64,000 nt of DNA, from assembly GCF_001949145.1 (NCBI RefSeq), contig NW_019091432.1, positions 1,723,278 through 1,787,277 of the forward strand, given 5' to 3'. This stretch comes from Acanthaster planci. Taxonomy: Eukaryota; Echinodermata; Asteroidea; Valvatida; Acanthasteridae. The position numbers and the translations under genes are program-made. A model generated the notes under the pieces. The model searched no databases and was not told the DNA's origin. It was given only the letters and a program-made list of their open reading frames with translations. Position 1 is the first letter of the stretch; every line of letters starts with the position of its first letter. Below are positions 22,501-37,500 of the stretch, piece after piece.

Positions 22501-25500
22501 CAAATAGAAATGATTTAAATATGATATACTAATATGACAAAAATAGTTGGATACATTGATCAAATAGTCAGGCGTGTGTATTTGTTACAAAAGTAACAGT
22601 TGACGTTGGTGATCACACTTCCTTTTCTTAAAAAAAAATTGATACTTTCAAAATGTTTTGTGTAAGTGCAGTCAATATCGCAATTGGGATTTGAGGTTTG
22701 GCGGCGATGGGGAGTACACAAGGGGGAAATGGTCTGCACTGCAGTTGAGGATACACCATAAAGCTCAAGTAAGAGCAGAGTGATGTTGATCTAACTGGAT
22801 GTTTTGGCCAGTATGCTCCAGTGACAGGCAAAACAGGGTGACCGAAACTTGCTTAAATTTACTCCATCTGGTTCTGATCAGAATTGACTTGCTATTCCAG
22901 AGTGGGAGATACGGTAGGGTGTGTATCCTGGAAGTATCTTCTGCCCCCTCAACAAATTCCAGCATGGTAACTGTGTTACTGCTGGACCGGCAGTATCGGT
23001 AGCAGTCAAAAGAGTACATTGTGTACACATTAGTTAATTTCATGCACCATGTAACCTGTACATTCCACCATGAGAGTTTGCTTGTGTTATTGATCCAGAT
23101 CCACAGTATACATGTAATCTGTACATGGTGTTGAGTAGCAGCTTAGATACCCAGGATCCTTCAGTTCCAACAAAGCCTCTCTGCTGTGGTACATGTAGAT
23201 TCACTTAAATGAACTATACCAAAAATCACAATTTTTTTGATCAATCTACATAGAACTGCTTTCTTACACTGTGGTTGATCAGTAGAGCAATGGCCATTAC
23301 CAATGCATGTAGGATGAGTTTTTCAAACATGTTAATCAAGCACACTGCTTCCTTTGATGTGGAGCATCAGTGCCCATTCCTGTTCAGTTCACCTCACAAG
23401 TAAGCTCGTTTTGTAGGAGTTTGCAGAAATTACACTGTAGGACATTCAGTGCATGAGGCACAAGTGCCGGTAGCATCAGTGACGGCCTTTACAGATGGCT
23501 GGACCTGCTTTTGTAGTGAACCAATCAGAGGTGAATGTTAAATGTATTCCAGCCCATTGTGTGGTTATTCAGGAATTATAACGGGTGGTGACAACTTAAG
23601 TTATTTGATTCACGGCATACTGCTGTGTATTATAAACTCTATTCTGACATGTTGGGTGAGTTGAATTGTGGAGAGCCTTCGGTTATGAATCCTGAGAGTT
23701 GTCAGAATCCTGATTTTTTTTCCCCCTTTCCTAAGCCAAATTTCAATCCTTTAACGCAAATTAAATCTCCTTTCTTAAAATCTAGAAACCCAAGAAGGTT
23801 CTGCTGTGTGGCTACTTGTTCATTGCACCTGGGCTAGACCCGGAGAACCCAATCTCACGCACAAGGGTAAGTTATTTTCATATATACAGTTTAATCCTGG
23901 CTGGTACATATAATGGCACAAGCTCTGCTTTGGACAGTTTTTGTTCTTCATTGTCACCAGTGTGAACAGTGGAATTTTAAGAGCATTGTGTAATGGGGGA
24001 CTGTGGCTGAATTTCAGAATTTGCAGTAGGGCTCTGTATGTTTGTCAAAGCTGCACAGTAAACAGAGCCAAGTTGAGGCTCTTGCTTGATGTATGCATAG
24101 TTTATATTGTAGGGGTGTTGTGTACATTTTTTCCTTAAAAAGGACCTTCCACTGTTGACTACATTTATTATATTATTCAGAGGCAAGGTGAAAAAGGTCA
24201 AGAGTAAGGAATGTTGGAACAGATTTGGATCGTGCATTTCTTTTTGTGAGGGATTTTTGTATGATTTTTTTTATTCTGAAATAGTGGTAGCAGTGTCCAG
24301 AGTGTGGCCTCCTAATGCCTAGTTTGTGAAGTACTGATATTTTAAGTAACACAAACAGCAAGGAAAAATACATGTACAGTATGTCAATGCAGTAAAGCAC
24401 TGATATTACAGCCCCTGCCTCCGGCTGGTCAAATGATGAAAGTATTATATAATATCTCTGTGATATTTGTGTAAAAAAATAGTTGATTTATTTCAGGGGG
24501 GAGGGGATAGTCCCTGGTTGTCAATGAACTGTTCTCCCTGGGGGACCAGTACTGGTAGGTGTACATGTATAATTGCTTTTGAGGAAAGGGATGATTATGG
24601 GTACCAAAACATCATGGAGACAAATTCAACACTCAGTTTTGACTTTCGTAACAAGAGAAATTGTTTAAAAAGGAAGGCCTACCCACATGCATACTTTGTC
24701 GAAAGTTACCAGAGGAATGCTTTTTTTGGCCAGTGTTTTGGTTGTTGTCATAGTGACTCATTTGATACAGAGTGTCTACCCAAGAGTAAGTTATTTATTA
24801 TCCCTCCGAATAGGATGTGGGTTTGTCTGGGGATATCTCATATCGAAACCAACAGCTAGGGCTTGATACAAGTGACCTGAGGGCTCTCCATGTCCTCTCT
24901 TTTCGCTTTACAAATTGTGAGGTTTTGTGATCTATCCATCTATAAAAATTGGGACATGAGATTGGAAACACCAGGTCAGATCACTGTGATGCTATTTAGT
25001 CTGGTGCCCCTTTAAGGGCTTGTGGTTACAGCAAGTGGAGTGGAATTTCAGTCTGAATCTTGGTTTCGCCTTTTTTCTTACTTTTTAACTAAACTTATCG
25101 TTGTTACCACAGGAGAATTCTAATGTAAAAAGTGGGTGTTTGTAAGGAATGATTTTGGAGCATTGACTACATCTAATTAAAAAGATTTAAGCTCTGAATT
25201 GTGAATTGAGAAACACTAATACTTCACATCAGATTTTTTATTTCACTGAAAAACTCAACTTTTTGACATGAAGTACTTCATGCAAAGCTGATGTTTTGTG
25301 CTGAAAGATAAACCTGAAAATGTTTGGAGTTATGTACGGTACGGCACATGTAGCAAAGTACATGTACATGTATGTCTAGTATTTACAGTGAAAATTACTT
25401 TGCCAGCATTTCTTTGCCTAGGCCTATATGTTTGTCAACATTTTCACATAGCGCCATTTTTTCAACAGTGATAATTACACTTTTGTAACACAAAAAAAAG

Positions 25501-28500
25501 AGAACCTGTAATGATGCCTCTCAAAAAAGAGGTAGGCGATCTACATGCACATGTACATTGTGAATGACCATACACAGAGGAGGCAGTCCACAAACTTGTG
25601 TTTCTTTTTATTACGGCGTTCATTTTCCATTATGTCTAAATACCTATGTTCGTATTTTGTACAGGTCTGTAGACATGCACTTACCTGGAGCCTTCATTGT
25701 ACACGTGCATGTACATGTACACGTACATGTACATCTTTGTGTTCAGTCATTTCGTATCATAAACCGTGATGAGTATCTGGTTGTGGCATGTACATGTACA
25801 TGTATGTGCCTGCGCTTCATTGCTCAGGGTAATTCATTGTTTGGACTTATTGACAGTTGGCTTTTTGGTCCTCCCCATTCAATCAGTTGTACATGTACAT
25901 GTATGGTATGTTATTACACAGCCATCGAGGTTGCTTAATAGTAATGGATGAGAATAGTCTTGCTAAAGAAATGATTCTGATGTTGACATTATACAAATGT
26001 TAGGTTATAGATACATGTATGCTAAGCAAGGCTGTGGACATAAGTGTTCTTACACGTACATATTTTAGTCAGTTACAATATCACATGTAAAATAGAATAT
26101 GTTCAGTGTAAATGTACATGTAGGCCTACATGTACATGTGGGACATGTACATTTAAGCTGTTATTCAGAAAATACGAACTGTTTTTGTTGCTAGATATTC
26201 TTTCTTTTGTTAAATAAAATACACACAGTCAGGTTCCCTGGTGTCTGCTGTTTAAGGGTAGGGGTTAATGGGTAGAGGGGGAGAGGGCCAACCAGATTAA
26301 TGCCTGCCCTGCTCAGATTGTATCCACAGATAACATCAGAATTTCATTTACAGTGGAAGGGAGGATTGCGTACACTAAACCTTTATCAGTGTTTGGATGA
26401 TATTTCGCTCTGTGATTTTTTAATCAGTCTACGGTAATGCATCGGCACCATTATGGTGTGATGTTTTGGCATATCATGTTCATGTAAGTGTGGTTCAGTT
26501 GGTATATATGTATACTGGTACAGTGGAGTCGACAAGGACACATGACAAAGCAGATGAACCTGTCATCCAATTAAGACATTTACACTAACAGCACACGTTT
26601 CTCTCCCTGCCTCACCTGCGTCAGCCAGATGACACTACTGTCAGGGGAAGTTCATTTCACAGTTGTTAATATGAATACCAGGAGTGGCCAAAGAAGTGAA
26701 AGTGACTTTCCCATCTGGCGCCCCCTCCCATGCTCTTCTGTGATGCAAGACACGATTGCCGCCCAGCGTGGGTGTAACCCGAGATGAATTAAATGGTGCG
26801 TGCTCGGAGGCAGTGGGCAGTGGAAGAGCTAGATAATCAGCCACCAGGGTGCAGCATTACTGTCAGAATTTCCAGTAATTTGGCAGGGGCCACTGACCTC
26901 ATCTAAGTATCGGCTCAGCCAGACAAGGTTGATAATGAGAAGGGAGATGTTCACTTGATACTGTAAATAATATTATGCATATTATGTGTACTGTAGTGTA
27001 GTCGGGATTTGGGTACCCCATTATAGCAAAGCATGGGCACCCAGTTACTCATTGAAGAAAATATACCCCAGAATGCACAGAAAATATAATATACTTATAC
27101 GTGTAATAGCACAATAAAAGAATGAATGAAAAGTGCAAAATTGCCAATTCTGTGTTACCAGACATTCTCATCAACAATTTACACAACGAAACTTGAAATT
27201 TATGTATATTCAAGCATTCCATAATTTCATTGTGATGGCCTGCTTTTGAAAAAAAAAATTGCCACAAATTAAACCCTTTCTTTTTCTGTCAGAAACTTTC
27301 TTAATCTTTGGACACATGCTACATGTATTTGTACGTATATGTGTAACAGTACATGGTCCATTAAGTTACATGTAGAACAGTCTCTAACATAACTGTTGGT
27401 TACTGGGGCACCCGGTACTCGGGCACCCGGTAACCCTAGAATCCAATTCACCTCACCAACTGTGAATTGTAAAGATGAAGTGTGTACTTGCCAGACCAGT
27501 TCCGTACAAAAGGAAATTTAAGAACTAGAAAAACACACACTTTTGAAATAAGCTGGGCTAGGATTAATTGGTGGTGGAAATATCAGTTAACATGTCTGGC
27601 ATAATCTCTGTTATGCAGGAGTGGCTAGTCTCCTCTGTCATGCTGCCACTAGGCATTGTAAACTAAAACAAGTACGTCTATGTGGCCTGTAATAGTTTGA
27701 GAACCCACTAGTCTAAAATTCAGGAGTAAACGGCAGTGTAAAAGCAAGAAGCACTGGATTGAGGATCCAGGAGTCCACAAATTGCATGTGTATCTTACAA
27801 TCTGACATGCGTTTTGGTACAAAACAAAATCTGATAGTTTTGAACTCCCAAAATGAATGAAATATTCTTCCATAGTCACTGTATTGCTGTATGTGTTTCC
27901 AGCAGGATTTAAAGGGAGTGGTCATAAAAGCTTAAAAAATTCACCATAACAGTGTCAAATAAAACAGGAAATTGGGTACAACCCAACTTGAGCTTTTTTG
28001 TTGTTGAAGAACTAGAAAACATGCATAATTACATTATCATCAACATAACTTGGTTTTACCTTGATGTCAACAACCGGTACATGTGTGTGTGTTCAAGTAA
28101 CATACAAGTGATCCTCTGGTTTTTTTTTCATTAGCTTCTGATAGTTGCAGTCACACAGCGCATGTAAAAAAAATCCACTAATTTTCTAAGCGCATGCTTT
28201 GAATGCGAGGGTCAGGAGGCGATTGTTTGTTCTGTGCCTATTGTGTACATGTCATTTATTACTGTAGTTTGATTGTTGTGGTTTCGTTGTCTTATTCCCT
28301 TGGAAGCCAATCCTGCCCAAGGTGCAGAGCCAGTGTTGCGGCGACATTGACTGGATTTGACTCCAGTGTAGCTATCCAGTCTGGCATTTGTGTGTTTGTT
28401 TGGCAGTCCCCCAAGTACAACCAGTGTTGAATTCGATCAAGCATGGATTGTGTCACAGGTGATTTGATTATCTGGCCGCCAATCCACACTGACTTGGTAA

Positions 28501-31500
28501 CCACTGACATCAGGGTGATTTGTTTGTGTACATTTCTCTTCATTCAAGTTAAAGTCGGCGCTCTCGCCGGTATCTTCTGGGTGACACACTTGACGAATGA
28601 AAAATGATTCAAGTGAACTGTTTCACAGATAATGGGGTGAATCAAATAAACCGGGGAGAAAAACACACTGCAGTTCCTACTTTGATAGGATTTCATTTTA
28701 CCCCCCCTTCCCTTTCATTTCTTATTCAATCTTCAACATCCGGCACTGAAGTTAATTTTTTTTTTAGGTTCTGCATGGCACTTTTTCTGTTTTTTTTCTT
28801 TCAGGGTCAAATATCAATATCGCGCCTGGTCAAAAGAAAGAGTATATAGTCAGTGTACAGTTTGATGTTGACCAGTTTCCATGCACTGAACTGTACAAGG
28901 AATCTACGTATAACAATGAACCTTTATCATAACTTTCTGAATAACCAGTGTTGATATGCATTTTTTTAAGAAATCCTCTGCCAGCTCATGATACTTGTTA
29001 GCAATTTTTTGGGGTCAAACTTTATGTCCTGTCCACATTTTGGAAAGATATCAGTTTGTGTCTGATACTTGGTGCATAATATCATGTACACCGTCCATTG
29101 TGCATTTACATCTATTGCGTAAACAGCAGATTTGGTGTGCTACCTAAATTTGGATCAAGCATTTTTTCCCCTGAGCATGGGGGGCTGGAGGCGTAACGTG
29201 CTGCCTGTTTACATGCATGTATTGTACAAAAGTAATGCAACTGTCATATACAGTACATGTACAGAACGAGGAGCAGCTTGTTTTGATCAAGTGACGTAAA
29301 ATTTGCGTTGGCTGATCGTAATGTAGGCTGCATCCGAATCTCTTGTCTAGAGCAAGGTCTAGATCTTCGCTCCATTTGAAATGCTTGGAGACGCGCAGAC
29401 AATAGACCTAGCCATAGCTCTGGAAGCCGGTTTCGGACATGGCCATAATGTACAGTCGGCTTGCAATCTACTCAACTCTGAAATGGTTGTACCACTATCC
29501 CAGAACAAAAGAGGCAGACACGGCAGCACTGTCTCATCTCGGCGTGCTATGCAGTGAATACATGTACTCCATTTCACTTTGACTTTGCTGCAGAACAGAT
29601 TTGAGTGATCAGTGACGACACTGGCCTTGTATTCTTGATCAGTTGAATAACAAAATGCATTACTGGTGACCAAACACATGTCATGTACCCTCTCATCACA
29701 AATGTTTACGAGTATAAAAAGTTGACGTTGACATTACTATCAGTAAGAGCAGTTCTTTTGACTGATCTGTTTCACCCACAGGACATATCAATATGTAAAA
29801 AAGTAATATGGTATGTTATTCCTAAACAAACCTGGAAAACATGATCTACATGTAAGTACATGTACCTGTATCACATTGTTGGAAGAAAGAATTTACTTGT
29901 AGAGTGTAGGTTTTCTAAAGATTGCATTCATGTGTGGATTAAATTAAATGCTATAGTCAGTTGTCTCACAACATTTGCTATAAATTTCAGTTGACAGTGA
30001 AAGGGTACATGTACATGTAGGCCTAATGCAAAACATTTACCAAGTTGGGCAGATCTGTTTGGTTTTCCGTGCTTGTGTAGTTTAAGCCCAAGTTCATGTA
30101 CATGTAGTTGATGCTTATTAATGCACATTACAATTGATAATGAAAATCATCAGATGCTTAGCTATTGTGCATCTTGCCTTTTTTCATATCTTTTTCAATT
30201 ACATGTACAGTATAGATGCGCACAGCACATCACCACATTTCTCTCCAGAACTTTGGGCCAGCATGCACTGATGTGCGTAAGAAACTTCAGTGGTTAACAA
30301 AAATTCCATCTCTGACTCAGACAGGAAAGTAAATTACTATTAGCCTTCATTCATTGTGACACCGTGGTCACACCAACTGGTAGATATACAGTGTACCGGG
30401 ATATTTATGCATCAGTGACCACAGTGGCCATATTGGATGACTCTCGTGACCTGAGATGACAAACTTTCAAGAGCTGCCAGCCCTGTGTTGCTTTGGGGGT
30501 GACCAAAGGCTGACCCATGTTGATGCTTCTGACTGTTGTGTACATGTATATGTGTCACTACTGATGTCCACAGTGTTCAAATACAAGCATTTGTGTAGAG
30601 GGACTTGTGGGGAAAAAAAAGCTAGTTCAATGGCCAAAGAAACGGCTTGGTGATCAAGTGGTCAGTCCATGGTCAGTCTAATCCGGTGGTCACAAGTTGA
30701 CATTCAATACACAACGTTACAATGTGCATGCATCTCCACCTCATGTACTGTGCATGTTGTCTGCTGTCTGGCATGGCGTGGAAAGCAAAATGCTAGTTAA
30801 AGTGTAAGGGATTGCCACTTCACCAGTTACACGTAATGTACATGTACCAGAATGGGTAGTAATGTTGTCTCCACATCAGGTTAAGAACTTACAAGTGCAT
30901 GTATGTATACATGTATGTACATGATGGTATTAAGTGTAATACTACTACAGGGGTTACAAGAAATGTAGATCGCTACTTAAAAAAGACTCTGCAGCGAGTT
31001 TGTAAATTGACATTGTGCACAAAATTGTTTATTAATCTTACCGTACATAAAAGTTACCCGTATATTTAATTCCTGTCCTGAGAATAGAATGTGTGTGGCC
31101 CTTTGCATTCTCTTTTACTGTGCAATGTACACTTTGTAACAGATTGTGTTCTTCAATTAGGTTTCAATCAGATCTTTGAAAGAAAAAAAATAAAAGGGGG
31201 GGGGAAAGTAGGTCTACAACTTCTGAAGCAAAGATGGAAGTGATAAGCGCATACCTGTCGGCCCTAAATGTGATGTTGTGTACTTTTCCTGTCAATGTTA
31301 TCTGCCTTTCGTCTTGCCTGTCACTGGCCTGGTGATTTGTTGCTATTTGTCAAGCCCACAGGGGAGGGCAGGTGGCCACCTTTGACCTTTACAGGGAATG
31401 CAGCTAGCTTTGTTGCCAGTGTGGATGAGACAAAAGTCAAGAGTCCTAATATGGCTGGCGTCCGTTTGGGCCTTGTGCTTGCAATGTGTGGAAAGGAAAA

Positions 31501-34500
31501 CACTATGGACTGGCATGGCGATGACAACAATGGAATGACATACTGGAATTGTTCATAAATTTACATGCTTGTTGCACATAATGTGAGTGAATATAGGTGT
31601 ACATATTCTGCACCATGCTCTTTGCTCTATGACGTACATGTACATAGACTGTATGTACAGTATACATTTACGTATCGCACATGTGCAGTGTCGAATTTCC
31701 TACCTACATGTACATGAATACAGTTACACCTGTACATTATGTGCATGTATGTGCGTAAATACATTTTACAAGTGTATGTTTTGTTTACATAATTAACAAC
31801 ACTACACCATGTGATTATTAGTGTCAAGTATTTGAGATTGTGACATGGAAAGTAATACGAGAACTTGTACTTTTCTTTTCCATTTGTAGTACCTTTCTTT
31901 TTTGCGTCTAACAATTCTAGTTACTTCCAAAGTGTGAAGCCTGCTGAAATTGGCAGAATACAAGAGCTATGCGAAAGGCCCTTTTCATTGCTCACTTGAA
32001 CAAAATCCAACAGAAAGTGCCCACTGTTTGATATTGTTGGGTTCACAGCATATTAGCCATTAATTTGTCCTCAGTGCCTACCTACATTCAATGAACCGTG
32101 CATATATTAAAAAATTCAGCCTGAACCTTGCTCAGGTCTCGAAGTTAAGATAAAAAGGGTGGGCCGCTTTGGCCTTAGTGTTACCAAAATTTCCAGGGTA
32201 ACCAAGGCCAATTTATTGAGTACCCAGGCCAAATGTACAGTGTGTGTGGAACCAAAGTCAAAGTTTACATTGATTTCAAGCACTAGCAAAATTGGATACT
32301 AATTGGGTAAAGGTAAGTACGCATGCAATTGAATAAATACAAGGATGTGGCAACCTGGTGGGCATAGGGCCTGCTAGCCTCTGTGGGTTTTTGATGCTGG
32401 CTGTGCTTACAAAAATGCTGCCGATAATCAGTTAATGTTGGACAAGATGCTATGGAGATGGACATGTTTGTGTACTGAGTACATCACTTTACCTCACTTC
32501 TGTGTATGCATGATTTTGCACCCCCGCCCCCCCCCAAAATACATGCACATACATGTACCTGTAGATACACATTGTGCAATCTTCCCCTTTCCACCTCCCC
32601 AATATGTGGGAATAAGTTCAAGGGAAGGTAACATTTTTAGAGTTGGAAGTAGAACCCTTTGGCATATTAAGCCATATCAGCTTCCTTTCTGTTACAGTGT
32701 GATTACTACTTGTAAAAGTCCAACTCATGCACGTGTATGCACGTGCAGCATTGCCATATTGGGGAAAAAAGCAGCAATTGATGACATCCGGGGAAATTTC
32801 TTATCGGGTTCTGGCAAGTTTCGTTAAAGAGATCATTCCTGGCCATATTCCTCTCAAGTGAGGGTTAAGTGAGGCCGAATGTAACCCCCTCGCCTGATGA
32901 AAAAGATACTTGTACGTCATATAACCTCAAACTCGAAGGGATGTGGCTTTAAGTAGCATGTAGTCTGCCTGTAGCAGCATCTATTGGGAAGTGCCATAAT
33001 CAGCTGTGCACATAATTGTGTTTCGGTTAGTGGATTTATCACTGGAATTTACTGTTGAGTTGAGCGACTAGTGAAATTTGAGCTACATGTATGGTTAATG
33101 GCACCATGGTATCCATTCAGTAAATGCTAACTGATTTCTAACTTTCTTTTCCAATTCCAGTATTTTCCTCTAAAGTCAACTTGTCAATTTTTTTTGGGGG
33201 GGGTCATTGGCTGTGAAGAGGGTTAGAAGTGTAGCTGGCAGGGATCTAAAGTTACTTAACAATGGCTTATGGAAACAGAAGGCAGCTGGAAAGGGAGAGG
33301 TGTTTCAGGGTTGACCGGTGGGAGTTTACATGGGTGCAGTGTCTGTCCCATTCTTACCACTGAATGATTAATGTGGGATGGCACCTCAGAATAATGGGGA
33401 AGGTGGTCCGCTGGCAGATTTTTTTTTTTTTTTGGTTCTCTCTGGGAACACCTACCAGTACCTATAACTCTGCCTCAGGACCTTGGTTTGTGCAGCCTAA
33501 TTTCCACGGGTCATTCAGAGGGTTTCTGAATTGAAAATGACAAGAAGTCGAAAGAAGGAAAGAAAGAAAGAAAAAGTTGAATGGCCCTTGGGGTCTTGGC
33601 TCGTCAGGCTGCTGACGCAAATCCATGTTTATTGTGTTTACTGTTTAAGTGTACCCTAATTTTTTATTACAACTTCAATTTTTTTCTTTGAAAAAAATCA
33701 CTAATGTTTGTTTGTTGTCCCGAATTCCTTCTCATGACAGAAAACAAAAGTGTTTTGAATCTCAATGTCAGCATTGCCACATCATCTGAAGATAACGCGA
33801 GAGACGTCTACATGTACATGTGTGTGCAGTCAGTTGGTATTAATATTGCACTGCTTGAACAGTGTAATTTGTTCAGAGAAGACGAACCAATACTGAAAAA
33901 AGGATTTGTTCCTGGCTGATTCTTCTGTTTATAATTGCTTGGCACTCTCAAAGAGGCTATGATAAAAAACCTTCACATTGTGCCAACAAGTTATTTCCGT
34001 CACCTTCTTACATGGATTCTCTCACTTTTGAGACCAGTTGGAATAAAAGTGATTCTGTTGTGACTGTTGACTCAATGTTCATGTACTTTGGTTCAGGGAG
34101 AGAGAGAGACAGAGCTGCCTGGTTGAAAGTACAGTGTACATGTATATGATACTACTGAAATGCCTACAACCCAGCATTAAGTGGTCTTATATCCACCTTT
34201 GATCTCTCACCCGAGGGAGTTGACATTCACAAGGGAGTGTTACTTTAAGGAGACCCAAAGATCACTGCTTACTCCCCTGTTCTCACCCCCCTCTTTGACT
34301 GTCTCCATGCTCTTCTGTCTCTCCTTGGCCATTGTTGAGCGCAAATCACACAAGGGAGTCATTGCGTTGTGCCCTGTTGCTCATCCGTTGTTGGCCTCGG
34401 TGCCTGCTGTCCTGTTTTAAACGGAAGAGAAAAAGACGTCAGCACCGGCCCCCTTCAATGGGCCATTTCCACTTGCGCTAATCCGCTCTTTTTGTCCAGG

Positions 34501-37500
34501 GAAGGGGGAATCTTGTCCTGAAAAGGCTTGTAGTCCTTGGGGTGACTTGGGCCACTAGGTTTTTGTTTCTTTTCTCTTTTTTTCTTGCAAAGCCCAATCC
34601 AAGGACGGCGGTTGGAGGATTGTTTTGTGCATGCAGTTGAAGCATCTCCATTGAGATGTTTCGGAAGAGGCAATTGTTGCGGCGGCCCGGAGAGGTGCCT
34701 GCCACAAGCGTGTTGAATTAGCGGGAGGCTTGCCTGCAGCATCGGTTACATGTACACAGGCAGGCATCTTACTGGAAAGCAGAGCAGTGATTTCATTAGT
34801 GTTTGTCTTTCCCTGGCAAAAGGCTAGTCAGTGGAATGATGGTAGAAGCCTCGAATGGAGAGCAAAAGAGGGAAATATGTATACACAGCGTAATCCATGT
34901 TTCAAATAGCACTTTTTCCTGAGGCAGCTTGGAGGCTTTCAGATGCATCGGAAGCTCAAGGGAGTCCTCAGATCGAGCAGTGTGGATTTCTTCCCGAGAC
35001 CTTATAAAAAATTGTTCAGACAAGTATCTAAGAGGTCAAATTTACTTGCGCTGGGTACAGTGTACATGTACTGTATGTGCCTTACTGATATTTTTCTTTG
35101 AGACTGCCTGAACCCAGTTCACTGTCATTTCCTTGTTTGACATGGCCCAAAGAATAAGGGGACAAAAATAGTCTACGTCTTTATTCATCAAGTACGTGCA
35201 TTTGTTCAAGGACAAGATATTTCCATGACAAACCGAGGTGTACCCTACATGTACGGTAATGTTGAAAATGACATGATGGCTTTATGGCTGTTGGGAAAAT
35301 ATTGGATCAGTCTGCTGGCCTTAAAAAAAAAATCAGTTGTCTACATTTTTGTTAATCAAGTTCATGCATTATGTTTGAGGATAGCGGATCTCCAGAAATT
35401 ACAGGTGAAGCCATGGTACCCGTACATGCAATGCTGAAAGAGACACAATGGCTTCATGGCTGATGGAAAAAAAAAATTAGATCAGTCTGCTGGCCTGAGG
35501 CCTCAATTTGCATCAGGATGTTGACGTTCTCCTTGACCGGAAGACAAGTTTAGGCCTTATCGGTGCCCAGCTTCCTGAAGATGAAGCCAATATACTTGCA
35601 GATCCCTCTCCCCTTCTCAAGAAGCCTCCAAGTAATGCCACTGCCACCAGTCACGTTGACAGGGGATAAGACAAGGGTGTCCTGTAATTAGGTAATGGAC
35701 GAATGGGCCATGGCACATTTACATGTACCTGTATAGTTGATAGCTTGTGTTTGACTTTTTTCCCCAGCTGTGTCCATCCCTCTATTTTATGCAAATAATA
35801 AAACTTGCAGATATGTAAATGATTTCTGTGGCATTTTATTTTTTCCAAGTTTGTGTTTTGTAAATTTAAAATTACCTTTACTTCTGTGTTGATAGTTAAA
35901 GGAATGGAACTGATGGTGTTCTCCAGAGATAAAACTCATTCCTCAGTTTCCATACTGGCAACCTATAAACTAGATGAACAAGTCAAGAGCATGATTAAAT
36001 GTTCTGGTAAACATCTCCATGATTTGAAAATTCTAGAACATGTTCATACTGTTAACTGCAGTTGCCAGTATTTGGCTAGAATCAAGCTGAGAATAAGCAC
36101 AACAGGATCAGGAAAAAACTGATGAATTGTTCTTTTAATAATTCAAAAAAGAATTAAAGAATAATTTCTTTAATGGTAGGTGCTTGAAAAACAAATGTTC
36201 CTCATACATGACAGCCTTTTTATGGCACCAGTACTTGTGCAGTGTACATGTAATTTGGCCCCCTTTTTTCACCCTTTTTGGTCCCAGTCAAGGCCGTCCA
36301 TGGACTACTAAATTCACAAGTTCAACCCAATACATAGCTGCCTGGGTTTGAAAGTTCATATTTTTTTCCCTTTTCGGAGCTCAGTGTTGCAGAAATAAGC
36401 TCTTTTTAGCCGTAAAACCCACAGCCTTTATGCGGTCCAGGTTAACTTTTTTTTGGATTACATTCCCCAAGGTAGCGCAGACAGTACTTTAACCCGATCA
36501 GTGAACGCCTTTTTGTTGTATTTTATTTTGAGGGCTGACAGGCAGAATATGGCATGTCTGCATTATTTATGGCAGGTATTTACTGGGTGTAGTTCATTGA
36601 CAAGCAGGTTGGGCAGTGGATACAGTATCAGCTGTGTTGAACTGGAGTTCCTCTGAAGTACACTTAGTTTGACCCAGATTACATGCATTACAGTGATGTG
36701 CCATAGCCTGCCTGTGCTGTTAGAAAAAAAAGACACCCTTTTCTCAGAAGTAGAGAATTCAGTGTTTTACACTGCAGTGAGAGGGTCGAGCAGTGTCTTG
36801 TAGGTTCTGGTTTTGGAGCCTAGAAGGGGACAGATGCATGTTATTAACAGGAGGTTCATGACCCTCAAAATGTCCAGATAAAATTACAGGAAGTTCCTTG
36901 CTAAAAGTGTAAAAATGTATGCAGATCACAACCCAAAACAGCACACTATCTTACATGTGTTTTTGTACTCAAAACTGCCACCCATGTGCACTCTACTTTT
37001 TGAAATAATATCTAAAAATCTCTGTCAGCTGGATTTGTCTCTGGTGGTTCTGTGATTGAAAGATTTACCATGCAGTGTCTGCTTGTTGTAGTCCTACATG
37101 TATTGTACATGTACCGCTACATTGCCATTTCTGGTTGAGAATTCTCACTTGTTTTAGTTCATCCATTGCAAAATCTGAATGACTTTTTTGGAAAGGTTTC
37201 TCAGTCCTTGAAGGGTTTGTGGTATTTACATGTAGTAAGAAGTACTGGTACATTTCAGAGGCTGTTGGCCTTGTAATCTTTAAAGTACAAATTGTGCTTG
37301 ACAATGTAGTTAAACTGGTTAAGTTGCTCATCTCTTTAGAACTAATTTTCTGTGTTTCCTGTCTTTTCTTTTAGAAATGGCAGCGCCGATGCTTTATCTT
37401 GTATGAGAATGGAGAACTTGCCTATGCCTTGGATGATGGCGTAAGTTGAGTTGTAGAAAAGCTCATTAAAGCTACTCAAGCAAGTAACCACATCTATAAA

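Larger units (their letters stand above)
23867..37374 (+). other. MPRIP intron 2 (13.5 kb)
   Basis: This is the longest intron and it splits the PH domain. It contains TACATG clusters (for example 25700-25734, 25790-25805, 26110-26150), a 119-bp MITE at 29326-29444 and a local duplication at 35237-35497. A 130-codon open frame at 24467-24859 has no recognisable features and I regard it as chance. Confidence 0.6.

Noticed and set aside
24467-24859. 130-codon open frame in intron 2
   Set aside because: It has no recognisable domain, no splice-consistent context and an odd composition. It is most likely chance.
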